A DNA stretch of 64,000 nucleotides, taken from contig JALGPY010000002.1 of assembly GCA_023055425.1 (NCBI GenBank), positions 46,176,821 through 46,240,820 of the forward strand, written 5' to 3'. The notes beneath the pieces are model-generated. The model did not search any database. It saw only the letters and a list, made by a program, of their open reading frames with translations, and was not told the origin of the DNA. The stretch is from Linanthus parryae. Taxonomy: Eukaryota; Streptophyta; Magnoliopsida; Ericales; Polemoniaceae. Both the position numbers and the translations under genes were made by a program. This document shows, piece after piece, positions 47,181-59,654 of the stretch. The stretch's first letter is position 1. Every line of letters starts with the position of its first letter.

Positions 47181-48469
47181 TATAATAATAGTAAAAGAAA
47201 AAAAAAATGTTTTTTTAACCCCATCTGACTTCTCTCCCCATCCCCAACATTTTTTTTTATTCTCTCTCATTTGTTTGGCATCCCATTCACCAACATCATT
47301 TCTCTTTCTCCTCTCCCATTCTCCAACCATCTGACAACACAACACACCCCATCTCCTACTTCATTTTTTTTTATTCTTTCTTCCCTTCTATTTAACTGTT
47401 CTTCTCTTCCCCTTCTTCCTCCTCACCCGACACCACCTCCTCTCTCTCCACCCTCTGCCACCACCAACTCCGTCACAGCCCTCACCTCCCTCGCCACTCT
47501 TCCTCTCCCCTCTGTCTCTCTTTCCCTCTGAAGGCCAGCAAGCACAGCAGCAGCAGCGGCGTTGAGCCGCTGCCATCTCCGACGAACGCCACCAGCCCAC
47601 TACCGGCAACACCACCATCACCAAAAACGCCATCACCCCCATATTCACCCCTCTCTCTCCCCTGCCTTTCCCCCTCTTCCTCTCTGTTCTGCGGACAAGA
47701 AGACACAGCAGCAGCTGCAGCCGCACAAGGCCGCTGCCTTTTTCCGGCGACCACCACCAACACCCAAATCACCTCCACCATTGACTTCCACCTCTGCACT
47801 CCATCCTCCACCTCTCGATCTCCCCCTGCCCCTCTCTGTCCGCCACAAAAAGCAACAGAAACGGCCGTGGAGGCCGCCGACCACTTCGTCGGGAAACCCA
47901 CCGGCGAAGTCCACGGGAAACCACCATCCACCTTGCTGTTTCTCTCTCACTCGATCTCCCTCCCCTATTTCGACCTCAAGAGAAGAAGAAGAAGAAGAAG
48001 ACGAACACATCAAAAAAGAGGCAGCCACAGCAGCAGCAGAAGCAACACGCCGCCGCCACCTCCATTTTTTCCGGCGACCCGAAGAGAGCTTCGAGCGCGC
48101 TCAAAACAGAGGCACCCAGCCTCTTCCACCCATCCCCCTGGACTCCTGGAGGTCCGACCAGGACTGTGGAGGTCCAAAACAGAGCCAAGAACCACCGGAG
48201 AACCACCCCGTCGGCCACCATCACCGGCGACACTTTCGACACTTCGACTCGTCCCATTTCTTCACCGTTTCTCACGATTTTTGGACTGGGTATGGCTAAA
48301 ATCTTCCCCTAAGTTGTTCTCTATAATCGAAATCACGTTTTAAAGCCTTAAATCCAAAATTTGACTTGTTAGTTTGAATGTTCTTGACTTGGGGGTTAAA
48401 GTTTCTTTTTCAGAAAGTTTTCAGGGGGTTATAATGTCGTTTCAGAAACTTGGGGGTTAAAGTGTCTTT
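46877..48469 (+). repeat. Right LTR copy, 3' truncated
   Basis: Matches 42765-44440 with scattered substitutions (roughly 1-2% by eye). The AAT run has about 24 units (47119-47191) and the GAA run about 7 (47981-48001), far shorter than in the left copy. It ends in a short repeat of its own GGGGGTTAAAGTGTCTTT before LINE sequence, the mark of a deletion junction. Confidence 0.85.
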
Positions 48470-51400
48470 AGCTTGTTGACTTCTGCGAATTCCCGTACTC
48501 TGGTCGTGATGTCCTCGGCAGCAGTGGCATTATATACACCTGAGAAAACTCTATTGTTCCGTCCCAACCACAGAGAGTAAATAGTAGTGAAGATGATTTG
48601 TAGCTCTTCATCTGTACGCATACTGATTTGAAACTCCATCCAATCCGCAAAGTGAACTGTATTAAGATTAAGCGAGTTCTTGTCAAACAGAGCATACCAG
48701 ATTTTATTTGCTTGTGGACAACGAAGCAAGACGTGCGTAATGGTTTCCTCGGAGTGATTGCAGAGTTTACACTTGCTTTCAACCTTGATTCCACGCCTCC
48801 TGAGAGCATTACACGTTGGAAGAGCATTACTGATTCGAGGCTACCTCATATCCCGTTCGAACTGAATAAAGCCCATTATCGCTGAATTTCCAGATTAGCT
48901 TGTCTGCCTTTGGGATTCTCGGAAGTCTGATTCTTGTAACCGCCTCAGAGTCCACCTCCCACAACACTTGTTTCACCTTGTTGATATCCCAATTACGACT
49001 TTGGGAATCAATTAACTCGGCCACCTTGAAAGATTGCTCAGGGGGTAACACTTAATGATCTTACCCGAATCCCTATTGGAATCCACTTGTCTTTCAACTC
49101 AACACTTTTGCCATCGTCGATTTTCCACCTCAGACCACTTTCTAGGATTGTTCGACCAGCCAAGATGCTTTGCCACGCATAAGAGGGAGCATATCCGGTT
49201 TTAGCTTCCAGAAAAGAATCATTCGGGAAGTACTTCAACTTGAGAACTCGACTGCACAACGAAGTACTATCATGAATTAAGCGCCACCCTTGTTTGGCTA
49301 GCATTGCCAAATTGTATTTTTTCAAATCTTTAAAGTGCAATCCTCCCTTGTCTCTCGGCTGTTGCATCTTCTCCCATGCGACCCAGTTTATTCCTTTCTC
49401 ACTAGAGGCTTTGCTCCACCAGAATTTCCTGATCAACAACTCCATCTTGTCACAAATCCCATCAGGAAGTTTGAAGCAAGACATAGCGTATGTAGGAAGT
49501 GCTTGAGAAACCGCCTTTATCATGATCTCCTTCCCTGCTGCTGAAAGATTCCTCTCCTTCCATCCCTTCAGTTTGTTACACAACCTCTCAATAAGCTTGT
49601 TGAAGGTGACACTTTTGTTTCTTCCCATCGTAGTTGGTAAACCCAAGTACTGATCGTGTTGTGTCACTTCTGGAATTCCCGCAGATTGAAGAATACTATT
49701 TCGAATTTCTTCCGCCACATTTGGTGAAAAAAAACGGCTGATTTGCTCAGATTAATCTTCTGACCAGAAGCTCTCTCATAGGCCTATAGTAACTCCAGCA
49801 GCACCTGAATATTTTCAGTATCAGCCTGAGTAAAAAACATAGAATCGTCAGCAAAAAACAGGTGGGAGACCACTGGTCCTCCCCTGGATGCTGTGACCCC
49901 TGCTAATCTCCCTTAATCAACTGCAGCCGTGACAGATCGAGACAACATCTCACTGCATAATAAGAACAGGTATGGGGATAAAGGACAGCCTTGGCGGAGT
50001 CCTCTCTATGGGGTTATGTGACCCATTGGGGAGCCGTTTCGAATGACTGAGAACGTAGCTGAGGACACACAATCCATGACATTGGCTCTGAATCGACTTC
50101 CAAAAACCATATGGAACATTACCTCTTGAAGGAACTTCCATTCAATTCTGTCGTACGCTTTGCTCATATCCACCTTCAGAGTAAGGTATCCTTTCTTGCC
50201 TTTTTTCCTGGTCTTAAGGGAATGAATCACTTCGAAAGCAGTTAAAATGTTATCAGAAATCAATCGACCAGGGACAAAAGCACTTTGATTTTCTGAGATG
50301 AGAGTGGGAAGAACACTTTTTAGCCGATTGGCTATACATTTAGCAACGATTTTATAAATAACCGTGCATAAACTAATGGGGCGGTACTCACCAGGGCTTC
50401 TTGGCTACTTGACTTTGGGAATCAAGGCAGTCAGCGTATGATTAAACTCTCTAACTGTGTGGCCTTCATTCAAAACTGTCAAGATCTCCAAAGTGAGGTC
50501 CTTTCAGACTACCCCCCAGTGTTTTTGGAAAAAACCCGCGTTATAGCCATCAAACCCCGGAGCTTTGTCCGGAGCCATCTGGAACAAAGATGTTTTGACT
50601 TCTGCTTCCGTGAAAAACTGATCCAACCTGTCACTATCCCTGGACGAAATCATCTCAGCCGTGGGAATCAAGAGGGGAGCTATCTCTTCCATACCCGGCT
50701 TAGATGATTGGAAGAGGCCTGAAAAATAGTTCTCGAACACGTGACAAATCTCATTGTCCTCGGTCACCCAGTTACCATTTGAGTCCTCTATTCCCTGAAA
50801 ATTATTTCTAGCACGACGAATAGTAGCTTTTAAGTGAAAAAAACGAGTATTTCTGTCACCTTGTTTAAGCCAGTCAATCCTTGAACGTTGTCGCCACATC
50901 ATCTCCTCTCTTTTTTGAATCTCATTGTACTCTTTAGTTATCTCCCTTTTCTGAGCAAGTACTTCCTGATTTTGATCCAAGCTGTCCAAAAATCGTCCTC
51001 TATCACGTAACTGATTACTTCTTCTCATAACTGACCCGAAAGTATCCCTGTTCCATCTCCTGCATCGTTTTGTCAAACTGTCGAGCTTGTTCAATACCGA
51101 CCCCTGTTGGGAAGACCAACAATCGGTCACCATGATCTGAAAATCCGAGTGAGTTTCCCACATTTTCTCATAGAATCTTCTTCTGCGACGCCAAACCGCA
51201 ACTTGTTGTTTCCACTCAAGAAGAATGGGAATGTGATCGGAGTTCGGCCACCATAGATGAGTGACCCTAGCACCTTGGAACAGATCCATCCACTGAATGT
51301 TAGTAACTGCTCGGTCTAGCCTTTCCCTTATGTTACCTCCATCACTTTGATTATTGCTCCATGTAAACGAGTTTCCATGAAACCCCAAATCAAGAAGACC

Positions 51401-51907
51401 CACATCATTAAGAACTTCCTTGAATTGCTCTAATTGGCTGAAACTAACCCTTGTACCTCCATCCTTCTCGGTAATAGAGGCGATTGCATTAAGATCGCCA
51501 ATAACACACCACGGGATTTCCGGTTGGGGTGAAAGCCTTCGTAGCAACTCCCAAGAACTGCACCGGTCTGTTCTGTTAGGATCTCCGTAGAAACATGTGA
51601 GTTTCCAACTATGGTGTTCATCACTTCTCTTTAAAATTGCATCAATAAAGTAAAAGGATTGGTTAATAACCTGAACTTGCATATTGTCTTTCCATAACAA
51701 AGCTAAGCCTCCGCTTCTACCTCTGGAATCAATTGCAGTTCCATTGTAGAATCCTAGCTTCGCTATTTTCTGCTCCATCTCAGACTTGGATAATTTAGTC
51801 TCCATTAAGAAGACCAAATCTGGGGATTTTTGCTTCACTAAATCGCGAAGCGATAGGAACGTACAGAGGTTCCCCAACCCCCGTACGTTCCAGCTCAAAA
51901 GACTCAT
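48470..51907 (-). pseudogene. LINE ORF2: endonuclease and reverse transcriptase, frameshifted
   Basis: Starts at ATG 51905-51907, overlapping the ORF1 stop by ATGA. Residues 1-230 are an apurinic-type endonuclease (MSLLSWNVRGLG, DLVFLMETKLS, CVIGDLNAI, SDHIPILL). The first frame stops at 50504 (DGYNAGFFQKHWG). RT continues in other frames: KVDMSKAYDRIEWKFL near 50190, FFADDSMFF near 49850, YLGLPTTMGRN to ALPTYAMSCFKLP (49650-49450), then the WxIxDGxS-type block and a zinc-binding region at 48720. At least three frame changes inactivate it. Confidence 0.9.
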
Positions 51908-53206
51908 TGAGACGGGCAGGGCTGCATCGCAGCCGCCGCCAAATCTGAATTTAGTGACCGAGAGACGTTCTTTTCTTTCATCGAATCAAGTTCCCCATCA
52001 ATGCTCTCCATATACTGATCAGTGGGGGTCTCTTCTTCTACTACCGCCGTCTTTGTCGGATGTGGTGGTGGACTGAAGTTCATCAAATGTCCTTTCCGTT
52101 TTCCCATGTCGTTTTTCTGGAGATTTACAGGAGCTTTCGTTGCCGTAGCATTGTACCGTTCGATTTTTTCAAGAATGCCGCCCCCTGACTTATGAGCATC
52201 TTGTTTTGAAGCCACACTGCTTGTGAGTCTAGCGTTTTGCCCTGTCCCCGAGTTTGGTCTAGTGGAATTAACCGAAGCATCATCCTCTTTCTCATTCACC
52301 ACTGTTGGCACATAGAGATTGGTGTCTACTGTAGTTTCACCCAAGTGATTAGGTTTCTGGACTTCAGCACTTGCACCACCCCGCTGACCAGAAACTTCAT
52401 TACCCAGACCCTTGGTGTTTGCCGGAGAGGATTTCACATCACTGTCATTTACTTTGTTACCCGCTGTGTTCTTCCTTGTCGCAGCCCTACGGAGACTTTG
52501 TGGATGACAAAGAAGATAATCACCATATCCTGGCTCCATTTCGCTCTGCATATCTTTTGGATATACTTCGCAATCGTCGCTTAGGTGGGTTATGCATCCA
52601 CACACAACAACAAACTGCCGGTACTCGTTCATACTTAAAATCGATCCAAATCTCCTCCTTCTTGACGACTAGGTTAACTTCTCGTGGAATCGATTCTTCA
52701 AGAGGGAGTCGAGCTCGAGCTCGTATGAAGTTGACGCCATCCTCACTTTCAATGCGAGCATCCACATGGATACATTCTGCTACCGAGTCTACGATCAGCT
52801 GGCCAGTTTCCTTCTTCATTAGATGAATAGGAATGTTGCTTAGTTGGATCCAAACCTCAAAGTTGCTGAAATTAACATCTTTAGTTGGCTCTCCCAACGT
52901 CCATGGTTTCAGTAGCAGAATGCTACCGTTGAAAGCCCATGGACCGCCGGAAGCAACCCGTTCCATGCTTGCTGAATCTGGGAATACGAAGAGAACGGTG
53001 TTGAAATCAACTTCGATCATATTAACTTCATTACCTTTGTTCCAAATCTTCCGAAAAACAGGCCTCATTGTTGATCCCACTACCTTTTCTTCAGAAACAA
53101 AGAAACCAATCAAAACGTTCTTGAAGCTCTGTTCAGCTTCATCGCAAAAGCTATCATCAAGTACTACCCTCTTCTTCTCCTTCTTGGTATACTCTCTGCT
53201 CGCCAT
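51904..53206 (-). pseudogene. LINE ORF1 (DUF4283-like, zinc knuckle), one frameshift
   Basis: ATG at 53206 (MASREYTKKEKKRVVLDDSF). The N-terminal domain reads NMIEVDFNTVLFVFPDSASM, GGPWAFNGSILLLKPW and FEVWIQLSNIPIHLM, the DUF4283-type RNA-binding part of plant LINE ORF1. A single frame change near 52600, at YERVPA, moves the knuckle CGCITHLSDDC into another frame, which runs to the TGA at 51904. The C-terminal part is polar and low in structure. It would be a nucleic-acid chaperone in a working LINE. Confidence 0.88.
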
Positions 53207-53393
53207 TGTGCTTGGAAGGGACAGGAGAACGTCGAAATCAGCAGATAAAGAGATCAAGAACCAGTGGCGGATTGGTCGTTGACGGCAGGGAAACCCTAAC
53301 CCTAGGAGGCGCCTCTGAAAAACTATCTTTGAGATCTTCGGAGCACTAAAAAACTTTAGAGCACTATAATCACAGGTTTCGTAGATATGTAGT

Positions 53394-53650
53394 CGTTCGG
53401 TTATCATAGAGGTTGATTTTACAGTAGGTTGTTTCTGGTGTCCGGAATCCGGGTCTGTGGTGGTGGCCGGCCATGGGCGAGAATTATGGTGAAGATAGTG
53501 GTTGTAGTAGTAGAGATGGACGGGGTAACAGTGTGGAGATATGGTGAAATTCATAGTGTTTAGTGTGGAGTTAGACTATTATGCCCTCACAAAATTTGAT
53601 ATTCTTGTCAACTAACGTAATGACGTATGCAATCATAAGATTGTAAAACT
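53394..53650. other. Flank between LINE and copia-like element
   Basis: No gene seen. It begins with the right LINE target duplication and ends where LTR sequence shared with 57810 starts. Confidence 0.4.
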
Positions 53651-54280
53651 TGGCTTCCAAGCCAAGACACACCAGCCCATCCCCGCCTCACCACACCCAT
53701 TACCTTTGCTGAATTTTGATTCTAGACATAATCCTAACAAATCTCCACCTTGTCTTGAATCATCTCAGCAACCTGAAACCGAAACCTGATGCTTCTCTCC
53801 TCAAACCTGAACCGGAGGCGTCTCTCAGAACCGAAAACGAGCACGCCTCCCCAAACAGATGTTCCGCGGCTATACGCGAAACCCAAATCGCCAAATCGTT
53901 GCTTCAACTACCATGCGTTCCTGCAACGAATGCGCCCGATGTGGTTGAACTTCCGGACACAGAAACAAGTGCTCCACCCAGAACCAAACTCGAATACATT
54001 CACTGAGAAAGCAGGACCGAATGTATTCCCGATGCGCCCAATTGCACCAGACAGATGCACCATAACAAGTGCCCAGATGTCATTCAGACCAGATGCACCA
54101 ATGACAAGTGCTACAAATTGTCATGCCAGATGCGCCCCGTATGCCTCAGATGCGCCATATGCGCGCCAGAAACAGGTCGCGCCAGATGCGAGCTCAATGC
54201 GTGACATGGTACACGCTCCAAAACCAGATGCACGCCAGAACAAACTCGTGCATAATGCGCGCCAGAACCAGGACTAGATG

Positions 54281-55732
54281 TGTCACGACCCCCTTTCCCG
54301 GACCCCGATTAATTAAGTCGAGACCGAGGGTCGGGACCGGCCACCAAGGCCTCGAACAAAACTCATGTGATTTGAACCGTGTAGGAATCTTGATGAAAAC
54401 TTAAATTAAGAAATTCAAGTGCGGAAGCGAGTTAGAATTCTCGGGGTCGACATGTAATTTAGAATAGCAAAAATGTACTCTTATGAAATTTTATTGTAAA
54501 AGAGTTATTAACAAAATTTTGTTTATTAATAAAAAGACGGCTTCTTTGAAAAGTGAGTACCAAAAGAGAAAATAAGAAATTTATCGGTTCAGACACACTG
54601 AGCGGATCAGAGACAAAACTAAACGCCAATAAGATTGTTCACCTCAATCTAAAAGCATCAATATCTCCAAAAATAAAACTTCAAATAACACATGAACCAT
54701 AAGTCTTACAACGTTTCCACCGAAATATTACATCTCATAAACTACAATAGAATCATAGTGGCTCAACATAAACTACAACATAAGTAGACACTAATTTCAT
54801 CAATGGTACCGCTTCGAAAACCCTATTCCTCCTCACGTGTTGTGTCGCCTGAAAACATTTAATTTAAAAAGAATGAGCCACAAAGCTCAGTGAGGGTTTT
54901 TCTCCCCTTTAGATTCAAAATAACTTGTTACCAAAATATGATGATAACTGAAAAAATATACTTTTCAGATGACGCCAAAACTGAACTCATATTCAGAATA
55001 TTTCCAGAATAACGGTGCCAGAAATTTTAATACTGAACATATCATTTAATTATCTCGTAACGGATAACAGAATTTCAGATTCAGTTAATGCCATGGTAAC
55101 CATCGTATCACACAGAATTTTGACATGTCCAGAATACGCCATCTTTGTGGCTTATCGCATATTATTTCCCTGCGACCGGGCCAGAAAATCAAAAAACCAT
55201 CTATTATATCCCCATGGCCGGGCCAGAAAATACTCAAGTGTCCCCAGGCATAACGTCATCCCAAAGTGTCTAAATAATATGTATGGCGCACATCTTCCCG
55301 ATTAACAAAACCACATAATATACTTAGAGTATTTTTTTTTTTCTTTAAAGGGGAGCACAAAAATCATATTTATAAGATTATTTCAAATTCGTAGAGCCAA
55401 AAATTCCATTGTTAGAACATGATTCACAAATTCTAAAATTTACGTAATAGAAAATGAAATATTTCTAGAAAATCATAACTTAAGTATAAATATAACTTGC
55501 TGAAAATAATAATTTTTACTCACAGCGCTCCGGCGTTCATACACGTGAAGAGTGCTCATTTTCACAAATGTGTCTTCCAAACAACTCCAAGAATAGCTCC
55601 AAATGAATCTTCAAGGAAGTGCCACCAAACAAGGCCTTGAAGGATTTTTCCTCCAATAGTTGTGGATCTCCAAAATTTCTAACAAGTTCTCCCCATTTTT
55701 CTCTTCTCCAACCCTACACTATTCCCTCTATT

Positions 55733-55781
<49 letters not shown>

Positions 55782-56472
55782 TTTTTTTTTTTTCTCACCC
55801 GTAGCCTACCTCCCTCTTTCTCTTTAAAACTTCCTCCTTCTTTCTCTCTTGTTGGTTAGAATGTGCAAGGGTGCTATTTATAGGGAGAGTTCCTTGGAGA
55901 TTTTTGCATTGCAATAGTGAATTTAATATAAAAAAAACTCCCTTTGTTACATTTTTTTTTATTTTACCTTGTGTGCAAGGATGAACATCCTACATCACAT
56001 GTCCAAACAATACTACATTGTGTAGTCACATCATAAATATTAAATATTAAGCCAATAAGTTAAAATAAATAGTTGTTCTTTAGCCTCCATAGAATTAGAG
56101 AAGATTAGCTACACATTTTTATGACAAGACAACACTTCCTTGTGTAGTCACATCATAAATATTAAGTATTGAGCCAATTATTTAAAATAAATAGTTGTTG
56201 TTTTAGCCTTCATAGAATTAGACAAGATTAGTTACACATTTTTATGACAAGACAACACTTCCTTGTGTAGCCACATCACCAACAAGATGGGACAACACAT
56301 AATACATATTATTTTATTTTATTGAAACAAGACAACATTTTATTGTGTGGTCACATCACTAACAAGATGCGACAACACTTAATACACATTATTTTATTTT
56401 TTTGACACAAGACAACATTTTCTTGTGTAGTCACATCACCAACAAGATTAGACCACACAATTTGAAAAAATA

Positions 56473-56518
<46 letters not shown>

Positions 56519-56565
56519 ACACATGACAACACTTTGAGACTAGACAATATATTTTATTACATCTA

Positions 56566-56621
<56 letters not shown>

Positions 56622-56923
56622 TTCTACAATAATTTTTAAATGCTAGATATTTTGATATTTTTTTCTATATTCTACACATGGACCTAGTAAATCTTATATT
56701 TTCAGATAAACCCCAATGTCATGTTTTACTAGCATATCCTAAAAATACATACAACCACAACTTTATGAAATCTCTAGGAAGGTTCCAACATATTGTTATG
56801 TTAACATATGTGAACAAATATTTTTACTAACAAATTAATTTCACATTACTCATATTATTTGTTGAAACTAAAATAATCACATTAAGCTATGAAATTTTGG
56901 ACTAAAAAATATGGGTCATCACA
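54281..56923 (-). mobile_element. Solo LTR, 2643 bp, perfect 5-bp TSD
   Basis: Plus-strand ends are TGTCACGACCCCC and GGGTCATCACA. The duplication AGATG flanks it (54276-54280, 56924-56928). On the minus strand it starts TGTGATGACCC and ends GGGGGTCGTGACA, like other Tekay-type LTRs. It contains a TC run (55735-55772), a T run, an AT run (56476-56514), an ATT run (56568-56621) and a tandem repeat at 55960-56460. Confidence 0.88.
55960..56460. repeat. Imperfect tandem repeats in the solo LTR
   Basis: Units share ACAAGACAACACTTCCTTGT and GTAGTCACATCA blocks; two longer units (about 120 bp, with a CATAGAATTAGACAAGATTAG part) are followed by three shorter ones of about 85 bp with ACACATTATTTTATTTT. 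Confidence 0.75.
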
Positions 56924-57333
56924 AGATGCGCGTGCCTGAAATCTCACGCGTCAGATGCTCCATGTCGTTGTCAGATTCAATTCACACGCCAGATGCTCTA
57001 CGTAGGAGCCTGATTACGTCTTAACGTTAATCTCCATAACGCCAGATGCGCGTGACTTTCCAGATTCACACCAGTACCGAATGCGTGCTGGATTTGCCAG
57101 ATCCCTTGCACGCCTAATCAGATGCACGCCAGATTGCTTCGGAAGGATCCTGGATAGCCCCCTCCACGGGGCTTCAGATGGTGGGTGTACCTGCTTCTCT
57201 CTCACGAACAGATCGATCTTGATCGCCAAACCAGACATCGTTCTTGGCGAAATCTCGAAAACCTACTCCCGATAGCTTGCTCCACCTGAATCGTGAAACC
57301 CTAGCTCTTGGCTCCACCCAGATCTTGGAACCC

Positions 57334-57433
57334 TGGCTCTGATACCAGTTTGTTGAAACTGGTGTTCCTCCTAACCTGGCTCTGATACCAGTTTGTTAAA
57401 ACTGGTGTTCTCCTTGACCTGGCTTTGATACCA
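57334..57433 (-). promoter_or_regulatory. Triplicated primer-binding site
   Basis: GGCTCTGATACCA, the complement of the initiator-Met primer site, occurs at 57334-57346 and 57378-57390, and as GGCTTTGATACCA at 57421-57433. The copies are 44 and 43 bp apart in a repeat containing AGTTTGTTGAAACTGGTGTT. The third copy abuts the LTR. Confidence 0.88.
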
Positions 57434-57952
57434 GTTTGTTATAACAGAACTCCTGTTTTAGAGCTTTGTTACCCGTTTGTTATAACTTGAGGGTATTCGA
57501 GCAAGAACGATGAGACGAAATAAGAACGAGACAGATATTTAACGCGGTTCACTAACGAATTCGTAACGAACCCGCTAGCTACCTCCACGACCAGAACCAG
57601 ATATTTTATTAATAAGAGAACCCGATTACAATGCACGTCGTGGCCGTGACGGCCACGGCGACAACCCGTAACACCACACCTGACGAACTACGAATAAGCT
57701 CTTAAGTTTTATCAATTAACCCGTGTGTGTATTGCTCTCACCAAAACATGAGACCCTTAAGTAATGGTGTAATGGTGTAGAGGCGGTGTCTTTCTTTGGA
57801 AACTACTTGGCTTCCAAGCCAAGACACACCAGCCCATCACCGCCTCACCACACCCATTACCTTTGCTGACTTTTGATTCTAGACACAATCCTAAAATTTT
57901 GATTAATAAAGCCCCCGTAATTAATGGATGAATTCATGAACTTGTTTTGCAG

Positions 57953-58112
57953 GAGAAACTGATAGAGAAGAATGCAAAGTCTTCAATCTATCTGGCGGTT
58001 GTGATACGACATCTTTGGGTGAGAATTCCAGATTATACAATATGTTTTGCCCCAGCAGTTTTTATGCAACTCCAAATGTTATGGAAGAGATTTCTACTGT
58101 TATAGTTGTTGA
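57953..58112 (+). pseudogene. Third defensin-like exon 2, frameshifted (DEFL3)
   Basis: After a CTTGTTTTGCAG acceptor, the exon opens GETDREEC in the same phase as DEFL1 (GKADAEC) and DEFL2 (GKTDAEC), then continues with further cysteines. Around 58067 the cysteine-rich reading shifts frame: the other frame gives CNSKCYGRDFYCYSC and a TGA at 58110-58112, while the original frame loses its cysteines. No exon 1 is found; the sequence upstream is LTR, so exon 1 was lost or displaced. It is a relic of the same family, unless the cysteine-rich frames are joined some other way. Confidence 0.65.
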
Positions 58113-58204
58113 AGATTCAATCACGTCGTCGTACCGGTTCGTCGCTGTGCCAGGCTTGGAGTAGCACTTTGCAGTACCGAAGAGTAATAACGATGAAGGT
58201 AAAT

Positions 58205-58500
58205 TAACCAAAAACCGCTTATAAAAGATTTACCAGCAGTTTACAATCCGCTGGAAATTAAGTCTATGCCGGCGGTTTCATGACTGCTGTAGCTGTTACT
58301 ATTTTGCCAGCAGTTTCATAAACTGCTGGTATATACTCTTGAACCGCGGCCAAAGTACTGGACTTCCCAGCTTTCCTGCTTTCACTTAGCTTTTTTTTTT
58401 TCTGAAACATACTTTACCAGCGGTAAAACATACATTCACTTTGCTTAATTAACTGCTGGTAAAATTTTCTTTACCAGCGGTCTTATAAGGCTTTTATTAA
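58205..58500. mobile_element. Fragment with repeated TTTACCAGCGGT motifs, CACTA-like
   Basis: ACCAGCAGTTT/CCGCTGGTAA-type motifs recur in both orientations at least eight times (for example 58228, 58260, 58312, 58325, 58410, 58452, 58470). Dense subterminal repeats of this kind are typical of CACTA elements and their derivatives, but no CACTA end is seen, so only a piece remains. Confidence 0.5.
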
Positions 58501-59421
58501 ATACAATTTGATTAATTTGATAAGATATTAGGAAGATTTCTTATATCATAAAAAATAAATAAATTGTCAAGAAATAAAAATAAATAAAAAAAGGCACCAA
58601 ATTTCATCAAACAATTTCCATCAATACAACAATGAATATTGAACTGTTTTCTTAACAAGATTGGTATCTCTCACTTATACAAGTTGCTGCACTATCAAAT
58701 TGATCCAACAAATTAGTAATTCAATTCCTCCATCTATCAAACTTGATTCACCTGTTCGGGCATAACTTTTAAGGAAGTACATAAAATTCTTCTGCACTCG
58801 TTGTAGTGCTGGCGGCTGTCGACGACGACCTGACAATAGGATAAAAATACAAATAATTGTCATTCAGTTACAAAAAGTGAAATCGAGCCGATCTTGAGCA
58901 GCTTTTAGTAAAATTAGGACAATGCTCAAAAAAAAATGACAACAGCCCAAAGACATACAAATGTGGCGAACAAAATTAAAGTCTGAAATTTTGAGATAAA
59001 ATAGGAGATTAAGTAATCTTTGATTCTTTAGAACATCAACTGAAAAAAAAATGGGTGAAATTTAACCACATCCAGAAAAATATAACACCAAAACCAATTT
59101 GGAAAGAAATTGCTTTACCTTGACTTCAATATGAATGCATGCCACCGATTGTCATTCCTCATGTCTTCAAAGTGAAGCTCCAATATGAACGAAGATGCTA
59201 CCTTTCTTGGACTGGGTATCTGGAGCACAAGCTGGAGAAGCCTCGTTGCCAGATTGCTCATCAGATTCCAGATTGCTCATCAGTTGGAGAAGCCATGTAA
59301 GAGAATATATAAAGGCTTTGATGACATAATTACCCCTAAGGGCTTATGTTCTTTAGCATTAACCAAGTACATGGCTTGGCCATAATGAAAAAAAAAAGAC
59401 AATTATTTTTCATGAAAGTAC
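58501..59421. other. Unrecognised region with possible exon remnants
   Basis: Minus-strand stretches such as 58675-58863 and 59150-59300 (a 26-bp near-tandem GATTGCTCATCAG repeat) look like decayed exons between AT-rich sequence. No family recognised. Confidence 0.3.
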
Positions 59422-59654
59422 CTGGCTGCCTGGGTAATTGAAGCAAAAGCTGGAGATGTATCATTTCCCTCCATACTTCCCTTTGCTATGGGGGATGTTA
59501 CACCTGTATGGACCTTTACCATTTTCAACTTGTCCTGCACTAATGGGGCAGGTATACAATTTCCAGCTGCCAAGTGTTTGTCAACATCATGTATCAGCCA
59601 ATCCATCATGTCAAGGTCACTCTTTGGCTTCATCTCTTCCACCTCTGTGTTAGA
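59422..59654 (-). pseudogene. Exon-like segment of an unrecognised gene
   Basis: On the minus strand it follows an AACACAG acceptor and ends at a CCAG/GTAC donor. It reads VEEMKPKSDLDMMDWLIHDV, DKHLAAGNCIPAPLVQDKLK and a Ser/Ala-rich end. The composition and splice borders suggest a real exon or a captured one. No start, no stop and no neighbouring exon could be joined with confidence. I do not recognise the family. Confidence 0.4.

Larger units (their letters stand above)
53651..57896 (-). mobile_element. Non-autonomous copia-like LTR element, with solo LTR inside
   Basis: On the minus strand: 5' LTR 57896-57437, three primer-binding-site copies (57433-57334), a non-coding interior, polypurine tract AAGGTGGAGATT (complement at 53740-53751), then a 3' LTR kept only as 53739-53651. 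The two LTR ends match over about 88 bp (CTTGGCTTCCAAGCCAAG to AATCCTAA). The interior carries many copies of a GCGCATCTGG-like motif. A solo LTR (54281-56923) splits it. No protein domain is recognisable. Confidence 0.75.

Noticed and set aside
52237..52826. Plus-strand frames opposite LINE ORF1
   Set aside because: Antisense shadows of a recognised LINE reading frame.
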